From Streptococcus rubneri (lineage in GTDB: Bacteria; Bacillota; Bacilli; Lactobacillales; Streptococcaceae), in contig NZ_SRRP01000001.1 in the NCBI RefSeq assembly GCF_004785935.1, forward strand, positions 1,637,757-1,701,756: a stretch of DNA of 64,000 bases, read 5' to 3'. How positions within the stretch are numbered: position 1 is the first letter of the stretch; each line of letters opens with the position of its first letter. This document shows positions 6,901 to 15,881 of this stretch, piece by piece. The position numbers and the translations under genes are program-made. Below the pieces are notes generated by a model, which was not told where the DNA came from, ran no database searches, and saw only the letters and a list, made by a program, of their open reading frames with translations.

Positions 6901-9696
6901 TTAATCATCCTCGTACTTCTGTGGACGATAAGCCAACATTCCTAGTCCAGTGCAGGCAGCTAAAACTGTCAGAAGGAAGGCTACTTGCCCACCAATCGCA
7001 CCTGTTAAAGAAATCGTTTCCCGAAGACCGGATACTGTATAGCTCATTGGAAGAAGTGGATGAATCACCTGGAAGAATCTATTGGTTAAAGCCAACGGAT
7101 AAGTCCCCGCACTAGAAGCCAATTGGAGAAGCAAGAGAATGAGTGAGAAGAAGGCTCCAATTTTGTTATTCCAAGTTGTCAAGGCGGTAACCACGGACAT
7201 AAAGGTCACACTTGCAAGAACACAAAGGAAGAGGGTCAAACCTTCATAGTTAGCCGATAGACCAATCATATGAACCGCTCCATAAACCAGGATTCCTGCT
7301 GAAATAGCGACAATCCCATTCACCTCTATACGAGCTTTTAGCCAGGCCCAACGACTTTCTGGATGACGACCTGAAGGCAACTTCGCAAAAATCATATTGG
7401 TAGAAAGAGCTGCGACGAAGAGGGCGACTGAAATCATATAAGGAGCCATGCCCACTCCATTAACAGGTACATGATCATGGTCTGTTTTAGTCAAGGTGAC
7501 AGGGCTTGATAAGACCTTAGCATTTTCTTTTTCAGTTGTAGCAACCTTCAATTGTTCCTTAGCGTCAGACAATCCTTGACTCAAGTTTTGGCTTCCTCTT
7601 GCTAATTCACCCAAAGCAGTTGTCAATGTTTGTCCCCCTGTAGCTAATTTGCTAGACCCATCTGAGATCTGATTTGCACCGTCTGCCAATTTGTCAGCAC
7701 CAGCTACTAATTGACCTGATTTTTCAGTCAGCTGATTGACACCTGTGACAAGTTGATTGACACCACCTGCCAACTCAGGAGTCTTACTATTCAATTGTCC
7801 AACCCCGTCTGCTAATTTCCCAGCCCCAGCAACTAATTCACCAGACTTATCTGTTAATTGTGTTGCGCCTGAAACAAGTTGATTCATACCCAATGTCAAG
7901 ACAGGCATTTTGCCATTTAACTCACCGAGACCAGAAGCTAATTGATTACTGCCTGCGAGCAGTTCGGAGGACTTGCTATCTAGTTGGGCAACTCCAACCG
8001 CTAACTGATGAGCACCAACAGTTAAGGAACTACTATTGGTCTGAAGTTGCGTGGCCCCACTTGCGATTTTATCCACACCATCTGTGTAAGTACTAATCCC
8101 TTGATTGATGATTTGACTCGCTGGGAGTAGTTGTCCGGTAACTGCGGATTGCATATTAGACAATCCACTTGACAAGTCTGTCAAGGCCTTAGAGGCTGTT
8201 GGTAAAACTTGATTTGCTGCAGTTTGCAGTTGTGTCAAGCTATTTCCTGTATTCAAACTCCCTTGTATCGTTTGAATAGTTGTCAAGATAGCTTGAGCTG
8301 CGGTCTCACTGGAGCTTGGACTAGAGGAGATTGCTGCACTGATTTCCGCTTGTTGATCAGCTGTCATTGCTTGGTAAGCTGTAGTTCCTTGTACACTTGT
8401 AAGGGTATTGGCCCGATCTGCTTGAGCTGAAGTAAGGATTGATTGGGCTGAACTTGCAATACTTGTCAAGCCAGATGAGAGTTGACTGGTGTCTACTGAA
8501 GCATTTTGAATCGCTGCATTTAATTGGTTCAAACCAGCCATCAATTGATCAATCTGAGCAGCTTGACTGGTCGAAGCTTGTAGTTGGCTTGACAAAGTTT
8601 GAATACCGGATTCTAATTGAGAAACCCCATTTCGAAGAGTCTCAGATTGACTACTTAATTGACCTACTCCTTCTGATAAAGAAGCAACCCCATTTGTATA
8701 GCTCACTAAACCACTTGATAAGTTTGACAAACCTGAGTTTAATTGGCCCACACCATTAGTATAATTTCCAAGCCCGTTATTGAGTGTCCCCATTCCAGCC
8801 ATTAATTGACCAACTCCTGAGGCCAACTGAGGCGTTTGACTCGCCATCTGATTCAATCCAGATCCTAATTCCACTACACCAGATGTATAGGCCGTCAAAC
8901 CACTATGAAAAGTAGTGAAACCATCATTCAAATGGCTAACCCCAGATACTAAAGCCGGAACTTTTTCTGCCATCTGATGGAGACCATCTCCTACTTGGCC
9001 AACTCCATTTGTATAGGTCAATAGGCCTGAACTAAGAGTCCGAACGCCATTTGAGAAAGTCAAGCTAGAATGAGACAAGGTCGTCAAATGATCTGTTAAA
9101 GTTTGACTACCATTTTTTAACTGTTGAGTCCCATTAGCCAGCTTTTGACTTCCTTCTACCGCTGTTCCCATTCCGGTCTTCAAGCTCCCCATCTTTTCAA
9201 AAAGAGCACTTGTATAGGTCCGAGTTACATTATCAGCAACTGTTTGCTGGATCTTGGTCATAGCTGTATCGCTCATCTTTCCGGCAATAAAGCTATGGCC
9301 ACTTGAAGTCTGATAGTCAATCATCAATTGCTCAGGATGATGGGTCAAAATAGAAGCCGCCTTTTTCGAAAGGTCCTTTGGAAGAGTGATGACCATATAA
9401 TAATCCCCCTTTTCTAGCCCTTCTTTGGCTTCTTTTTCCTCTACAATATGAAAATCCAGAGCGTCACTTTTTTCAAAATTGGACACCATGTCCTTTCCAA
9501 TTGTCATTTCCTCTCCCTGATAGCTAGCTGCTTGGTCCTGGTTGACGACAGCTACTGGAAGATTTGAAACCTTCCCATAGGGATCCCACATGGAGGATAG
9601 AAAGATAACATTATAGAGTGCTGGAATCAAGGCAACACCTATCATCACAATGATAAATGTAGGCTTTTTAAAAATAGCTTTCCATTCCTTAAACAT
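6901..9696 (-). CDS. YhgE/Pip family membrane protein
   Basis: The 931-residue protein has one N-terminal transmembrane segment (FIIVMIGVALIPALYNVIFL), a long extracellular region of about 700 residues and a C-terminal block of five or six membrane segments. The middle is a repeat array of short units of the form L-x2-G-x(2-3)-L, for example GVNQLVTGVNQLTEKSGQLVAGADKLADG, likely an extended helical stalk. Family members include phage infection protein Pip and type VII secretion EsaA-like proteins. No type VII genes lie here, so a secretion role is not supported. Divergent from a TetR regulator that probably controls it. Confidence 0.85.
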   Translation of the reverse strand: MFKEWKAIFKKPTFIIVMIGVALIPALYNVIFLSSMWDPYGKVSNLPVAVVNQDQAASYQGEEMTIGKDMVSNFEKSDALDFHIVEEKEAKEGLEKGDYYMVITLPKDLSKKAASILTHHPEQLMIDYQTSSGHSFIAGKMSDTAMTKIQQTVADNVTRTYTSALFEKMGSLKTGMGTAVEGSQKLANGTQQLKNGSQTLTDHLTTLSHSSLTFSNGVRTLSSGLLTYTNGVGQVGDGLHQMAEKVPALVSGVSHLNDGFTTFHSGLTAYTSGVVELGSGLNQMASQTPQLASGVGQLMAGMGTLNNGLGNYTNGVGQLNSGLSNLSSGLVSYTNGVASLSEGVGQLSSQSETLRNGVSQLESGIQTLSSQLQASTSQAAQIDQLMAGLNQLNAAIQNASVDTSQLSSGLTSIASSAQSILTSAQADRANTLTSVQGTTAYQAMTADQQAEISAAISSSPSSSETAAQAILTTIQTIQGSLNTGNSLTQLQTAANQVLPTASKALTDLSSGLSNMQSAVTGQLLPASQIINQGISTYTDGVDKIASGATQLQTNSSSLTVGAHQLAVGVAQLDSKSSELLAGSNQLASGLGELNGKMPVLTLGMNQLVSGATQLTDKSGELVAGAGKLADGVGQLNSKTPELAGGVNQLVTGVNQLTEKSGQLVAGADKLADGANQISDGSSKLATGGQTLTTALGELARGSQNLSQGLSDAKEQLKVATTEKENAKVLSSPVTLTKTDHDHVPVNGVGMAPYMISVALFVAALSTNMIFAKLPSGRHPESRWAWLKARIEVNGIVAISAGILVYGAVHMIGLSANYEGLTLFLCVLASVTFMSVVTALTTWNNKIGAFFSLILLLLQLASSAGTYPLALTNRFFQVIHPLLPMSYTVSGLRETISLTGAIGGQVAFLLTVLAACTGLGMLAYRPQKYEDD

Positions 9697-9788
9697 TTTT
9701 TGTCTCCTTTTTATACACGTTGTCTAAATTTTTGATATAATAGATTATACAGTTCTTATTTTAAAGTTCAAGTCAAAAGACTAACTTT

Positions 9789-9805
9789 TTGTACACTATG
9801 TACAA
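9789..9805. promoter_or_regulatory. Perfect palindrome, probable TetR operator
   Basis: TTGTACA-CTA-TGTACAA is a perfect inverted repeat in the 136-bp gap between yhgE/pip and the divergent TetR gene, 27 bases before the TetR ATG at 9833. Leftward, TTGAAC-N16-TATAAT is the likely pip promoter. The palindrome is placed for autoregulation and control of pip. Confidence 0.7.
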
Positions 9806-9832
9806 TTTTGTTTATAAATGAAAGGAAATAGA

Positions 9833-10366
9833 ATGGTTACTGAAAGTAATAAACGCTTGAAGACAAAAGGAATCATTCAAGAAGCTATGGTCCGCCTCCT
9901 CCAAACAGAATCCTTCGATGACATCTCAACTGTCCAATTAGCCAAAGAAGCAGGGATTAGTCGGAGTAGTTTCTACACCCACTATCGGGATAAATATGAT
10001 ATGATTGAACGCTACCAGCAGGAATTTTTCCACAAGGTAGAATATATTTTTGACAAACAACAAGATGATAAACACCAAGCTGTTACTGAAGTTTTCGAGT
10101 TTCTAACCAGGGAACCCCTCTTTGCTGTCCTTCTGACCGAAAATGGAACGAGAGAAATCCAGACCTTCTTGCGCCACAAGCTACAGGTCTTGCTTGTTGA
10201 CAGTCTGCAAGAACTCTACGGCCATCGATCTTTGACAGAAATCGAACGAGATTATAGTTCTGTCTACCTCACTAATGCCTTCTTTGGGGTCTGCCAGATG
10301 TGGGTGGCTCGTGGACAAAAAGAAAGTCCCCAACAAATGGCGGACTTTCTATTAAAAATGCTGTAA
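9833..10366 (+). CDS. TetR/AcrR family transcriptional regulator
   Basis: A 177-residue regulator. Residues about 8-55 form the TetR DNA-binding domain, with a helix-turn-helix visible in ISTVQLAKEAGISRSSFYTHYRDK. The rest is the ligand-binding and dimer domain, of the TetR_C_33 kind seen beside Pip-like genes. The start is the ATG at 9833, since AAAGGA lies at the right distance; an in-frame ATG at 9818 overlaps that ribosome site. Divergent from yhgE/pip with a palindromic operator between them, so the likely target is that gene and itself. The inducer is unknown. Confidence 0.88.
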   Translation: MVTESNKRLKTKGIIQEAMVRLLQTESFDDISTVQLAKEAGISRSSFYTHYRDKYDMIERYQQEFFHKVEYIFDKQQDDKHQAVTEVFEFLTREPLFAVLLTENGTREIQTFLRHKLQVLLVDSLQELYGHRSLTEIERDYSSVYLTNAFFGVCQMWVARGQKESPQQMADFLLKML

Positions 10367-10368
10367 TG

Positions 10369-10397
10369 AAAAAGAGACCCTGGTCTCTTTTTATTTT
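10369..10397. terminator. Bidirectional terminator between tetR and comB
   Basis: AAAAAGAGACC pairs with GGTCTCTTTTT around a tight loop, with T runs on both strands. It separates the TetR gene from the converging comAB operon. Confidence 0.85.
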
Positions 10398-10410
10398 GTA
10401 TCAAGGCGAT

Positions 10411-11772
10411 TTAGTGACCTACTCCTAAAAACTGATCCACAAAAAAGCTAAAGTAGGACTTTTCTCCTGTAATCATGACACATTTCCCTTCTAAACCATA
10501 ACGAATCATCTGTGCATCTTGATCCCTCAGCCGCGTCACACTCTCGACCTTAAAATAGTTCCCTTGCTCCGTCCTAGTAGCACTTGAGGCAATCGAGGTA
10601 ATGCGTGATTCAAGCTGAATGGTTTTCTGTTTACTTCCTTGCGTACTAAAGCGAATCTTATCTCCTAAACGGATGGTGGCGATGTCCTTCGAAGCGATAT
10701 AAGTAACAATTTTCACCTCTTTTTCTTTCTGGATAAGGGGGTAAACTTGGGCTAGAGGTGTTCCTTCCGCAACTATCTTGCTCCCCTTTGTTTCTTCATT
10801 TAGATGAAGAAGTCCATCTTCTGTCGCTTTGATACGAGACTTTTGTAGAAAAGCCATTTGAGCTTTCTCCTTGGCTTCCAACTCTATAATTTGTTGTGCG
10901 AGAAGTAAGAGCTCTTGCCCGATTTTACTCAACTGTTGAGATTTCAGAGAAGCCAATTGACTATCTAGACTAGTTGAGAGGGCTTGCTGGCTCCCAGCAC
11001 CAGCATATTGAATCCGATATCCAGATAAAGTAGATTCCAGTTGATCAATTTGCTGATCAATCTGGCTTAGGTATTGATGTGGTGGATGAGAAGCTTCTTC
11101 TCCCGCTTCTTTCTGAGCATAGGTTTGGTAGAGAGAATAAAGGGGATGATTGGACTCCAAGCTTGCCCCTTCTGCCAAGGCACTTCTTAAACTCTGGTAA
11201 TCCGATAATTTAGTTGCCTGCTCTTGGAGGGCCTGCCCAATTTCAGCTCGTGTCATACTGGCACTTGCATTTTGTGAAGCCAGTGTAGCATTCTGCTGCT
11301 GGATTTGAGATCGTAAAGTGGCTCTCTGCTCCTGATAATCCTTAAAAACTTGGTCATAACCGAAGTGTTCTCCATTTGTAAACTGACTCTTTCCACTTTC
11401 AATACTGCATTTTAGGAGCTTTAATTGTTCTTCTTGTCGCTTCAGTAATTGTAATTGGTGCGCCAAAGTATCTCCTTGCACTTGCTCTCCCCCATGCTGA
11501 TATTCTACCAAGATTTCTCCCTTTTTAATTTCTTTATTTTCCTTCAAATGATTGACTTGAATGGGAGAATTACTGGTTGACTGGATTTGGTCCACCACGC
11601 GCGTAGCTTCAATCGTCCCACGACTAGACAAGGTCACTTCCTTCTTGGCAAAGACAGAGAATCCCACAATAAACAGTAGTAAAAGAAAACAAGGGACTAC
11701 CCACAAACTAGCAAAATTATGGAAACGTTTCTGATAGAATTCTGCACTTTCAAAATATTTTTCGTTCATCAT
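10411..11772 (-). CDS. comB: ComB, competence pheromone export accessory protein
   Basis: ComB is the HlyD-type membrane fusion partner of the ComA exporter. The 453-residue protein has one N-terminal membrane helix (SLWVVPCFLLLLFIVGFSVF, about residues 23-42), a short lipoyl-like half (VDQIQSTSNSPIQVNHLKENKEIKKGEILVEY), a long coiled coil rich in Gln, Leu and Glu, and the returning beta-barrel region. It follows comA by 27 bases on the same transcript. Its place next to a C39-peptidase ABC gene with a ComE-type promoter separates it from bacteriocin exporters such as BlpB. Confidence 0.92.
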   Translation of the reverse strand: MMNEKYFESAEFYQKRFHNFASLWVVPCFLLLLFIVGFSVFAKKEVTLSSRGTIEATRVVDQIQSTSNSPIQVNHLKENKEIKKGEILVEYQHGGEQVQGDTLAHQLQLLKRQEEQLKLLKCSIESGKSQFTNGEHFGYDQVFKDYQEQRATLRSQIQQQNATLASQNASASMTRAEIGQALQEQATKLSDYQSLRSALAEGASLESNHPLYSLYQTYAQKEAGEEASHPPHQYLSQIDQQIDQLESTLSGYRIQYAGAGSQQALSTSLDSQLASLKSQQLSKIGQELLLLAQQIIELEAKEKAQMAFLQKSRIKATEDGLLHLNEETKGSKIVAEGTPLAQVYPLIQKEKEVKIVTYIASKDIATIRLGDKIRFSTQGSKQKTIQLESRITSIASSATRTEQGNYFKVESVTRLRDQDAQMIRYGLEGKCVMITGEKSYFSFFVDQFLGVGH

Positions 11773-11799
11773 ACTCTCTTTTTTTCTCCTAGTCCTCTC

Positions 11800-13953
11800 T
11801 TAACAAGTAACCAAATGGCTGTAATAGCCATTCTTTTTCAGTAGTTCTTCATGACTTCCTTCCTCCTTAAGACAACCTTGGTCCAGGAGGAAGACTTTTT
11901 CAGAACGCTCTGCAATCGTTAACCGGTGGGCAATAAAGATAATGGTTTTATCTAAGGCCATCAAGCGGTCCACAATTTTCTTCTCCGTCAAGATGTCCAG
12001 GCTGCTGGTCGCTTCATCCAAAATCAAAATCGGAGCATCCGTTAATAAGGCACGCGCCAAAGCAATCCGTTGCCGTTGACCACCAGAAATTCCCATGCCA
12101 TCCGTAGTCAATTCCGTTTGGTAATTGAGGGGCATGCGCTCAATGTCTTCTCGAATTCCTGCGATTTCAATAGCGCGCAAAATATCTTCCTGACTGGTAC
12201 CTTCCCGCGCTCCCAGTAACAAATTTTCTAAGATTGTGCCATTAAAGACATAGGGTTGCTGGGGTAAATAATTGACTTGTTGGCGGAGCAAGGTTTTGTC
12301 CACTTGTTGGATGTCCGTTCCTCCCAGACGAATCGTCCCTTTATTGGGTTGGTAGAAATTCACCATCATCTTTGCTAGCGTGGTTTTTCCAGAACCTGAA
12401 ATACCGACAAAACTTACCTTGCTCCCTTTTTTAATCGTGAGACTGATATCGGTAAGAACGTTAGCCCCAAAACCATACTTGTAGTCTACTCCCTCAAAAA
12501 CCAGATCACCATCGAGTGCCTCTAACTCCTGAATGGGCTTCTCTTCTGCGAACTCAGAGTCTATCAAATAGACTTCATTCAGACGGGTATTGGCCACCCG
12601 GGCTGCTTGCAGTTTAGTTTGGAGGTTGATCAAGTTCTCTAGAGGCCCTGTGAAATAAACAAGGAGAGTATTGTAGGTGATCAGTTGGCCCAAGCTCAAT
12701 TCTTGCTTCATGACCAAATGAGCTCCCAACCACAAGACCAAGACATTCAAAATCAACTGGGCCAAGTGTTTGAGCCCCTTTTGCAGACTCTCCGCCTTGC
12801 TCATGGCAAAGGACTTCTTCAGATAATCCACAAATTCTGAGTCAATCTTTTGATACCGACTGCGTTCACTGGTAAGAGACTTGATGGTTTCAATCCCATT
12901 GATATCTTCGATAATAGAAGAAGACAAGACACTATTGGCTTCCATGGTTTCATTATTTAAGCGCTCAAAAGGCTTCATAAAGGCAAAAATAATGACCGCA
13001 TAAATCGGCAGTAAGAGAATGGTCAAGAAAAAGAGATGAGCATTTTGGCTAAACAGGACTACTGATAAAATCAGGACTATGGACAGATCCAAAAAGATTG
13101 AAAGTAGCGTACTAGCCAGAGCATCGATAATCCGGTTGGCATCTGTAAACCGCGACACCACTTCTCCTGTCCGTCGAGTTGCAAAGAAACTCATAGGCAA
13201 CTGAAAAACATGCTTAATATAGGACAGAATGACATCAATAGACAAACGTTGACCTAAAACAAGAAGCAAGTAATCTTGCGCATAGGTCAGGACCTGCTGT
13301 AAGATGTAAACCACGATTAAACCTAGTGAAATCACACTCAGCGTCTGCTTCATCTGATCAGGCACATAGGTATCAATAATCGATTGTAGGTAGTAAGAAC
13401 CAACAATATTGATGAGGGTTACCAATAACGTTGCAAGAACAATATGCAGAACCAATTGTCGCTGTTTAAACAAAAGAGGGACAAAATCTAGGAGCCCATT
13501 TTTCTTCTCTTTGCTCGGTTGATAGGCTGGAGTCGGGGCCAAAGCGATGATAATCCCTGTCCATTCCTTTTCAAACTCCTCTATTGTCAGCTTGGTCATC
13601 TTCACAGTTGGATCTGGATCTGCTATGTAAAGATGCTTTTTATCTTTCTTATAAACTACATAATAGTGAGGAAGACGACCATCCTTTATCACATGGGCAA
13701 TGAAGGGATAGGTTACTCCTTCCAAGTCAAAAAGGGTGCGGTCTGCTCGAAAGGCGCGTGTTTCAAAACCTAACTCTTCTGCCACCTTAACCAAACCCAA
13801 GGCTGTCGTTCCATCTGCAGTCGTTTTTGCTTTTTCTCGTAAACTAGCTAAAGAGTAGTAGGATCCATAATAGCCAAAAACCATAGCTAAAGCTGCAGCA
13901 CCGCAGTCTCTCATGTCAACTTGCTGCCTATAGTGTTTTTTCTTAAATCTCAT
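11800..13953 (-). CDS. comA: ComA, competence pheromone processing ABC exporter
   Basis: ComA cuts the ComC precursor after its double glycine and exports the mature peptide. The 717 residues comprise an N-terminal C39 peptidase (catalytic Cys in MRDCGAAALAMVFGYYGS near residue 17, His in LPHYYVVYK), six membrane segments (about 165-440) and an ATPase domain with Walker A GISGSGKTT, signature ISGGQRQRIALARAL and Walker B ILILDEATSSLD. Length is standard. The promoter has a ComE-type direct repeat at 14021-14049, so it should be induced with comCDE. Confidence 0.95.
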   Translation of the reverse strand: MRFKKKHYRQQVDMRDCGAAALAMVFGYYGSYYSLASLREKAKTTADGTTALGLVKVAEELGFETRAFRADRTLFDLEGVTYPFIAHVIKDGRLPHYYVVYKKDKKHLYIADPDPTVKMTKLTIEEFEKEWTGIIIALAPTPAYQPSKEKKNGLLDFVPLLFKQRQLVLHIVLATLLVTLINIVGSYYLQSIIDTYVPDQMKQTLSVISLGLIVVYILQQVLTYAQDYLLLVLGQRLSIDVILSYIKHVFQLPMSFFATRRTGEVVSRFTDANRIIDALASTLLSIFLDLSIVLILSVVLFSQNAHLFFLTILLLPIYAVIIFAFMKPFERLNNETMEANSVLSSSIIEDINGIETIKSLTSERSRYQKIDSEFVDYLKKSFAMSKAESLQKGLKHLAQLILNVLVLWLGAHLVMKQELSLGQLITYNTLLVYFTGPLENLINLQTKLQAARVANTRLNEVYLIDSEFAEEKPIQELEALDGDLVFEGVDYKYGFGANVLTDISLTIKKGSKVSFVGISGSGKTTLAKMMVNFYQPNKGTIRLGGTDIQQVDKTLLRQQVNYLPQQPYVFNGTILENLLLGAREGTSQEDILRAIEIAGIREDIERMPLNYQTELTTDGMGISGGQRQRIALARALLTDAPILILDEATSSLDILTEKKIVDRLMALDKTIIFIAHRLTIAERSEKVFLLDQGCLKEEGSHEELLKKNGYYSHLVTC

Positions 13954-13980
13954 AGAATTCCTTTCTAGTTATTTTTACCA

Positions 13981-14049
13981 ATCATAGCAAAAAATAAAAA
14001 TGGAGAGAAGGAAATTTGCCTATTCGGTCGTTTATCCTTCTTATTCGGT
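13981..14049 (-). promoter_or_regulatory. comAB promoter with ComE-type direct repeat
   Basis: Reading leftward, ACCGAATA (14049-14042) and ACCGAATA (14028-14021) are two perfect copies 21 bp apart. TATGAT (13986-13981) follows 34 bases after the second copy. There is no clear -35, as expected for an activated promoter. The same arrangement occurs at comC and, less perfectly, at comX. Confidence 0.82.
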
Positions 14050-14059
14050 CAATAAGCAG

Positions 14060-14401
14060 GAGGAAAAAAGCCTCCTCCATGTCCATTTAGAAAGGCTAAG
14101 TAAAAAGAAAGAGAAAATAGAGGCTTCAAAGAAAGACTCTATTATGTTACTAATTCGTACATTTTGGCGAGTTAATCAAGCTATTAAAAAGTTCTTTGCC
14201 GCTAATTCCACACTAGTTAGTTACATCAACAAAGAGCACCCTCATTTACCAACAGCCCTTGCCATCACATTAGAAAGAGTCTTCAGGGCTTCATTATGGA
14301 AAAAGGGAACAAAAAAGAACCCATCGAAATGGGCTCTTTGTATACATAATCGTAAAATTAAAGCATTTTGTTGTAGAATTCAACCACAAGTGCTTCGTTG
14401 A
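14060..14401 (+). other. Unassigned stretch with a possible coding remnant
   Basis: Between the comAB promoter and rpsD lies an open frame reading rightward (14000-14401) whose codons look used rather than random, for example AIKKFFAANSTLVSYINKEH and LERVFRASLWKK. Its 5' end overlaps the comAB promoter, it has no ribosome site, and its 3' end runs into rpsD on the other strand. It may be the leftover of a lost gene or pure chance. I do not recognise a family. Confidence 0.25.
14310..14340 (-). terminator. rpsD terminator
   Basis: Reading leftward, AGAGCCCAT and ATGGGTTCT pair around a TTCG tetraloop (one GU pair), followed by TTTTT. It lies 18 bases after the rpsD stop. Confidence 0.85.
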
Positions 14402-14969
14402 TTTCTGGGTTGATTTCATCGCGTTCTGGCAAGCGAGTCAATGAACCTTCCAATTTTTCAGCATCAAATGATACGAATGCTGGACGTCCAAGAGTAGCTT
14501 CAACAGCTTCAAGGATTGCTGGAACTTTAGCTGATTTTTCACGAACTGAGATCACTTGACCTGGAGTTACACGGTATGAAGGGATATCAACTCGTTTTCC
14601 GTCAACAAGGATGTGACCGTGGTTAACGAATTGACGAGCTTGACGACGAGTAGTCGCAAGTCCAAGACGGTAAACAACGTTGTCCAAACGACGTTCCAAA
14701 AGAAGCATAAAGTTGAAACCGACAGTTCCTTCTTTAACTTTAGTAGCTTGTACGAACAAGTTACGGAATTGTTTTTCACCAAGTCCGTAAGAGAAACGAA
14801 GTTTTTGTTTCTCAGCTAATTGCAAGCCGTATTCTGACAATTTTGAACGGTTGTTTGGTCCGTGTTGTCCTGGTACATAGTTGCGACGTGCCAATTCTTT
14901 ACCTGTACCTGTAAGTGACAAGCCAAGACGGCGAGATTGTTTCCAAGATGGTCCTGTATAACGTGACAT
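14358..14969 (-). CDS. rpsD: 30S ribosomal protein S4
   Basis: S4 binds 16S rRNA early in 30S assembly. The 203 residues start [18 protein letters not shown] and hold the S4 RNA-binding domain at about 93-155 ([33 protein letters not shown]). AGGAGGA precedes the ATG at 14969; a longer frame upstream is leader and not coding. It lacks the zinc-binding cysteines found in some S4 paralogues. It is a single-gene unit with its own promoter at 15131-15159 and a leader of about 155 bases, where S4 autoregulation would act. Confidence 0.97.
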   Translation of the reverse strand: MSRYTGPSWKQSRRLGLSLTGTGKELARRNYVPGQHGPNNRSKLSEYGLQLAEKQKLRFSYGLGEKQFRNLFVQATKVKEGTVGFNFMLLLERRLDNVVYRLGLATTRRQARQFVNHGHILVDGKRVDIPSYRVTPGQVISVREKSAKVPAILEAVEATLGRPAFVSFDAEKLEGSLTRLPERDEINPEINEALVVEFYNKML

Positions 14970-15130
14970 ATGAAATGTCCTCCTATAAAAATAATTTTTT
15001 GTAGGAAATAACGTTTTAGACAAACCTGATTCGTTCAGAAAGCCTTCGCCCAAACAGCAAAGGTTACTTTTCTAGCTGGCTTCCTGTTGACGAGCTTCAT
15101 TTTGTCCTGCTGTCATTTCGCACAAAGTCC

Positions 15131-15159
15131 ATTATACCATGAGGACGAGGCTATGTAAA
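15131..15159 (-). promoter_or_regulatory. rpsD promoter
   Basis: Reading leftward, TTTACA is followed after exactly 17 bases by TATAAT, with TGG just before it (extended -10). It gives a leader of about 155 bases ahead of rpsD. Confidence 0.85.
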
Positions 15160-15532
15160 GGGGAATTCTTATTTTTATATTCTATTCCTTATTTTGACTA
15201 CTTTTTAAAGCTCTCTTAAGCTAGAAAAAAACTCCCTCTACTAATTGACCATACTATACTTTCTAGTTTATTCCGAAATACAGTTGAAAAAGATCATTCA
15301 GGTGCAAATTCAGGGGTGTTTACAGTTTCCTTTACATCTAATTGACAACTTGTAAACACCATCTCCCTCTTTATATCCCCCAAAAACTCAATATATTCAA
15401 ATAAAATGAGTCCTTCTCGAAATCTAGTTTATCTTATATTTTTGACATCCGTTCTTAATTTAGTGACAGTTTTGTAAAGTATTTTTACAACATGAATGAA
15501 AGGTGAAATAACTACTCTAGACAAGAAACCTA
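15160..15532. other. Gene-free AT-rich stretch with inverted repeats
   Basis: No gene is visible in this gap between veg and the rpsD promoter. It holds an inverted repeat GGTGTTTACA (15315-15324) with TGTAAACACC (15351-15360). It also holds two copies of a dyad found elsewhere in the window, TTGACA-ACT-TGTAAA (15342-15356, spacer one base short) and TGACA-N4-TGTAAA (15464-15478). No convincing promoter plus terminator pair for a small RNA was seen. Confidence 0.4.
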
Positions 15533-15563
15533 CAAAAAAACCGTCCCAAACTTGGAAACGGTC
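15533..15563 (-). terminator. veg terminator
   Basis: Reading leftward, ACCGT and ACGGT close a stem that continues as CCAA/TTGG, followed by a run of seven T. It lies about 45 bases after the veg stop and ends the gdpP-rplI-dnaB-veg series. Confidence 0.8.
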
Positions 15564-15605
15564 TAAACTTAAGTCAAAATACTTCATCTGATTTATAGAA
15601 TTGGG

Positions 15606-15878
15606 TTAGTCCAAATAATGAATCAGATTTTTTTCTGTCAAAATATCTGAATAGGTGTAAGATTCAACATAGGTCGTTGCTGGTTCACCTGGCAGTCTAT
15701 TCTCGCTTGTGTACTCAATAATAAACAAGGATGGATAAACTTCGATTAAACGTCCAAACTTATTCTTTTGCCGTTTGCGTCCATTTTCCAATGTCATTTC
15801 CACGATTTGTCCTTCGTGAGCCTTGATTTCTTCTTTGATTTTTTTCATTTTAGCAACATCTGTAAATGCATCACTCAT
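15606..15878 (-). CDS. veg: Veg family protein
   Basis: A 90-residue protein of the Veg family, with the typical core KEEIKAHEGQIVEMTLENGRKRQKNKFGRLIEVYPSLFIIE. Veg of Bacillus subtilis affects biofilm formation; the biochemical role is unresolved. The gene starts three bases after the dnaB stop and shares its transcript, so the strong veg promoter known from Bacillus is not visible here. Confidence 0.87.
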   Translation of the reverse strand: MSDAFTDVAKMKKIKEEIKAHEGQIVEMTLENGRKRQKNKFGRLIEVYPSLFIIEYTSENRLPGEPATTYVESYTYSDILTEKNLIHYLD

Positions 15879-15881
15879 TCT

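Noticed and set aside
7860-8759. Several open frames antisense to the YhgE/Pip gene
   Set aside because: They arise from the repetitive codon pattern of the Pip stalk (Gly, Leu, Ser, Gln repeats) read backwards and lack ribosome sites.
14970-15053. N-terminal extension of S4 (28 extra codons upstream of the chosen ATG)
   Set aside because: The extension has no homology to S4, and AGGAGGA lies directly before the ATG at 14969.
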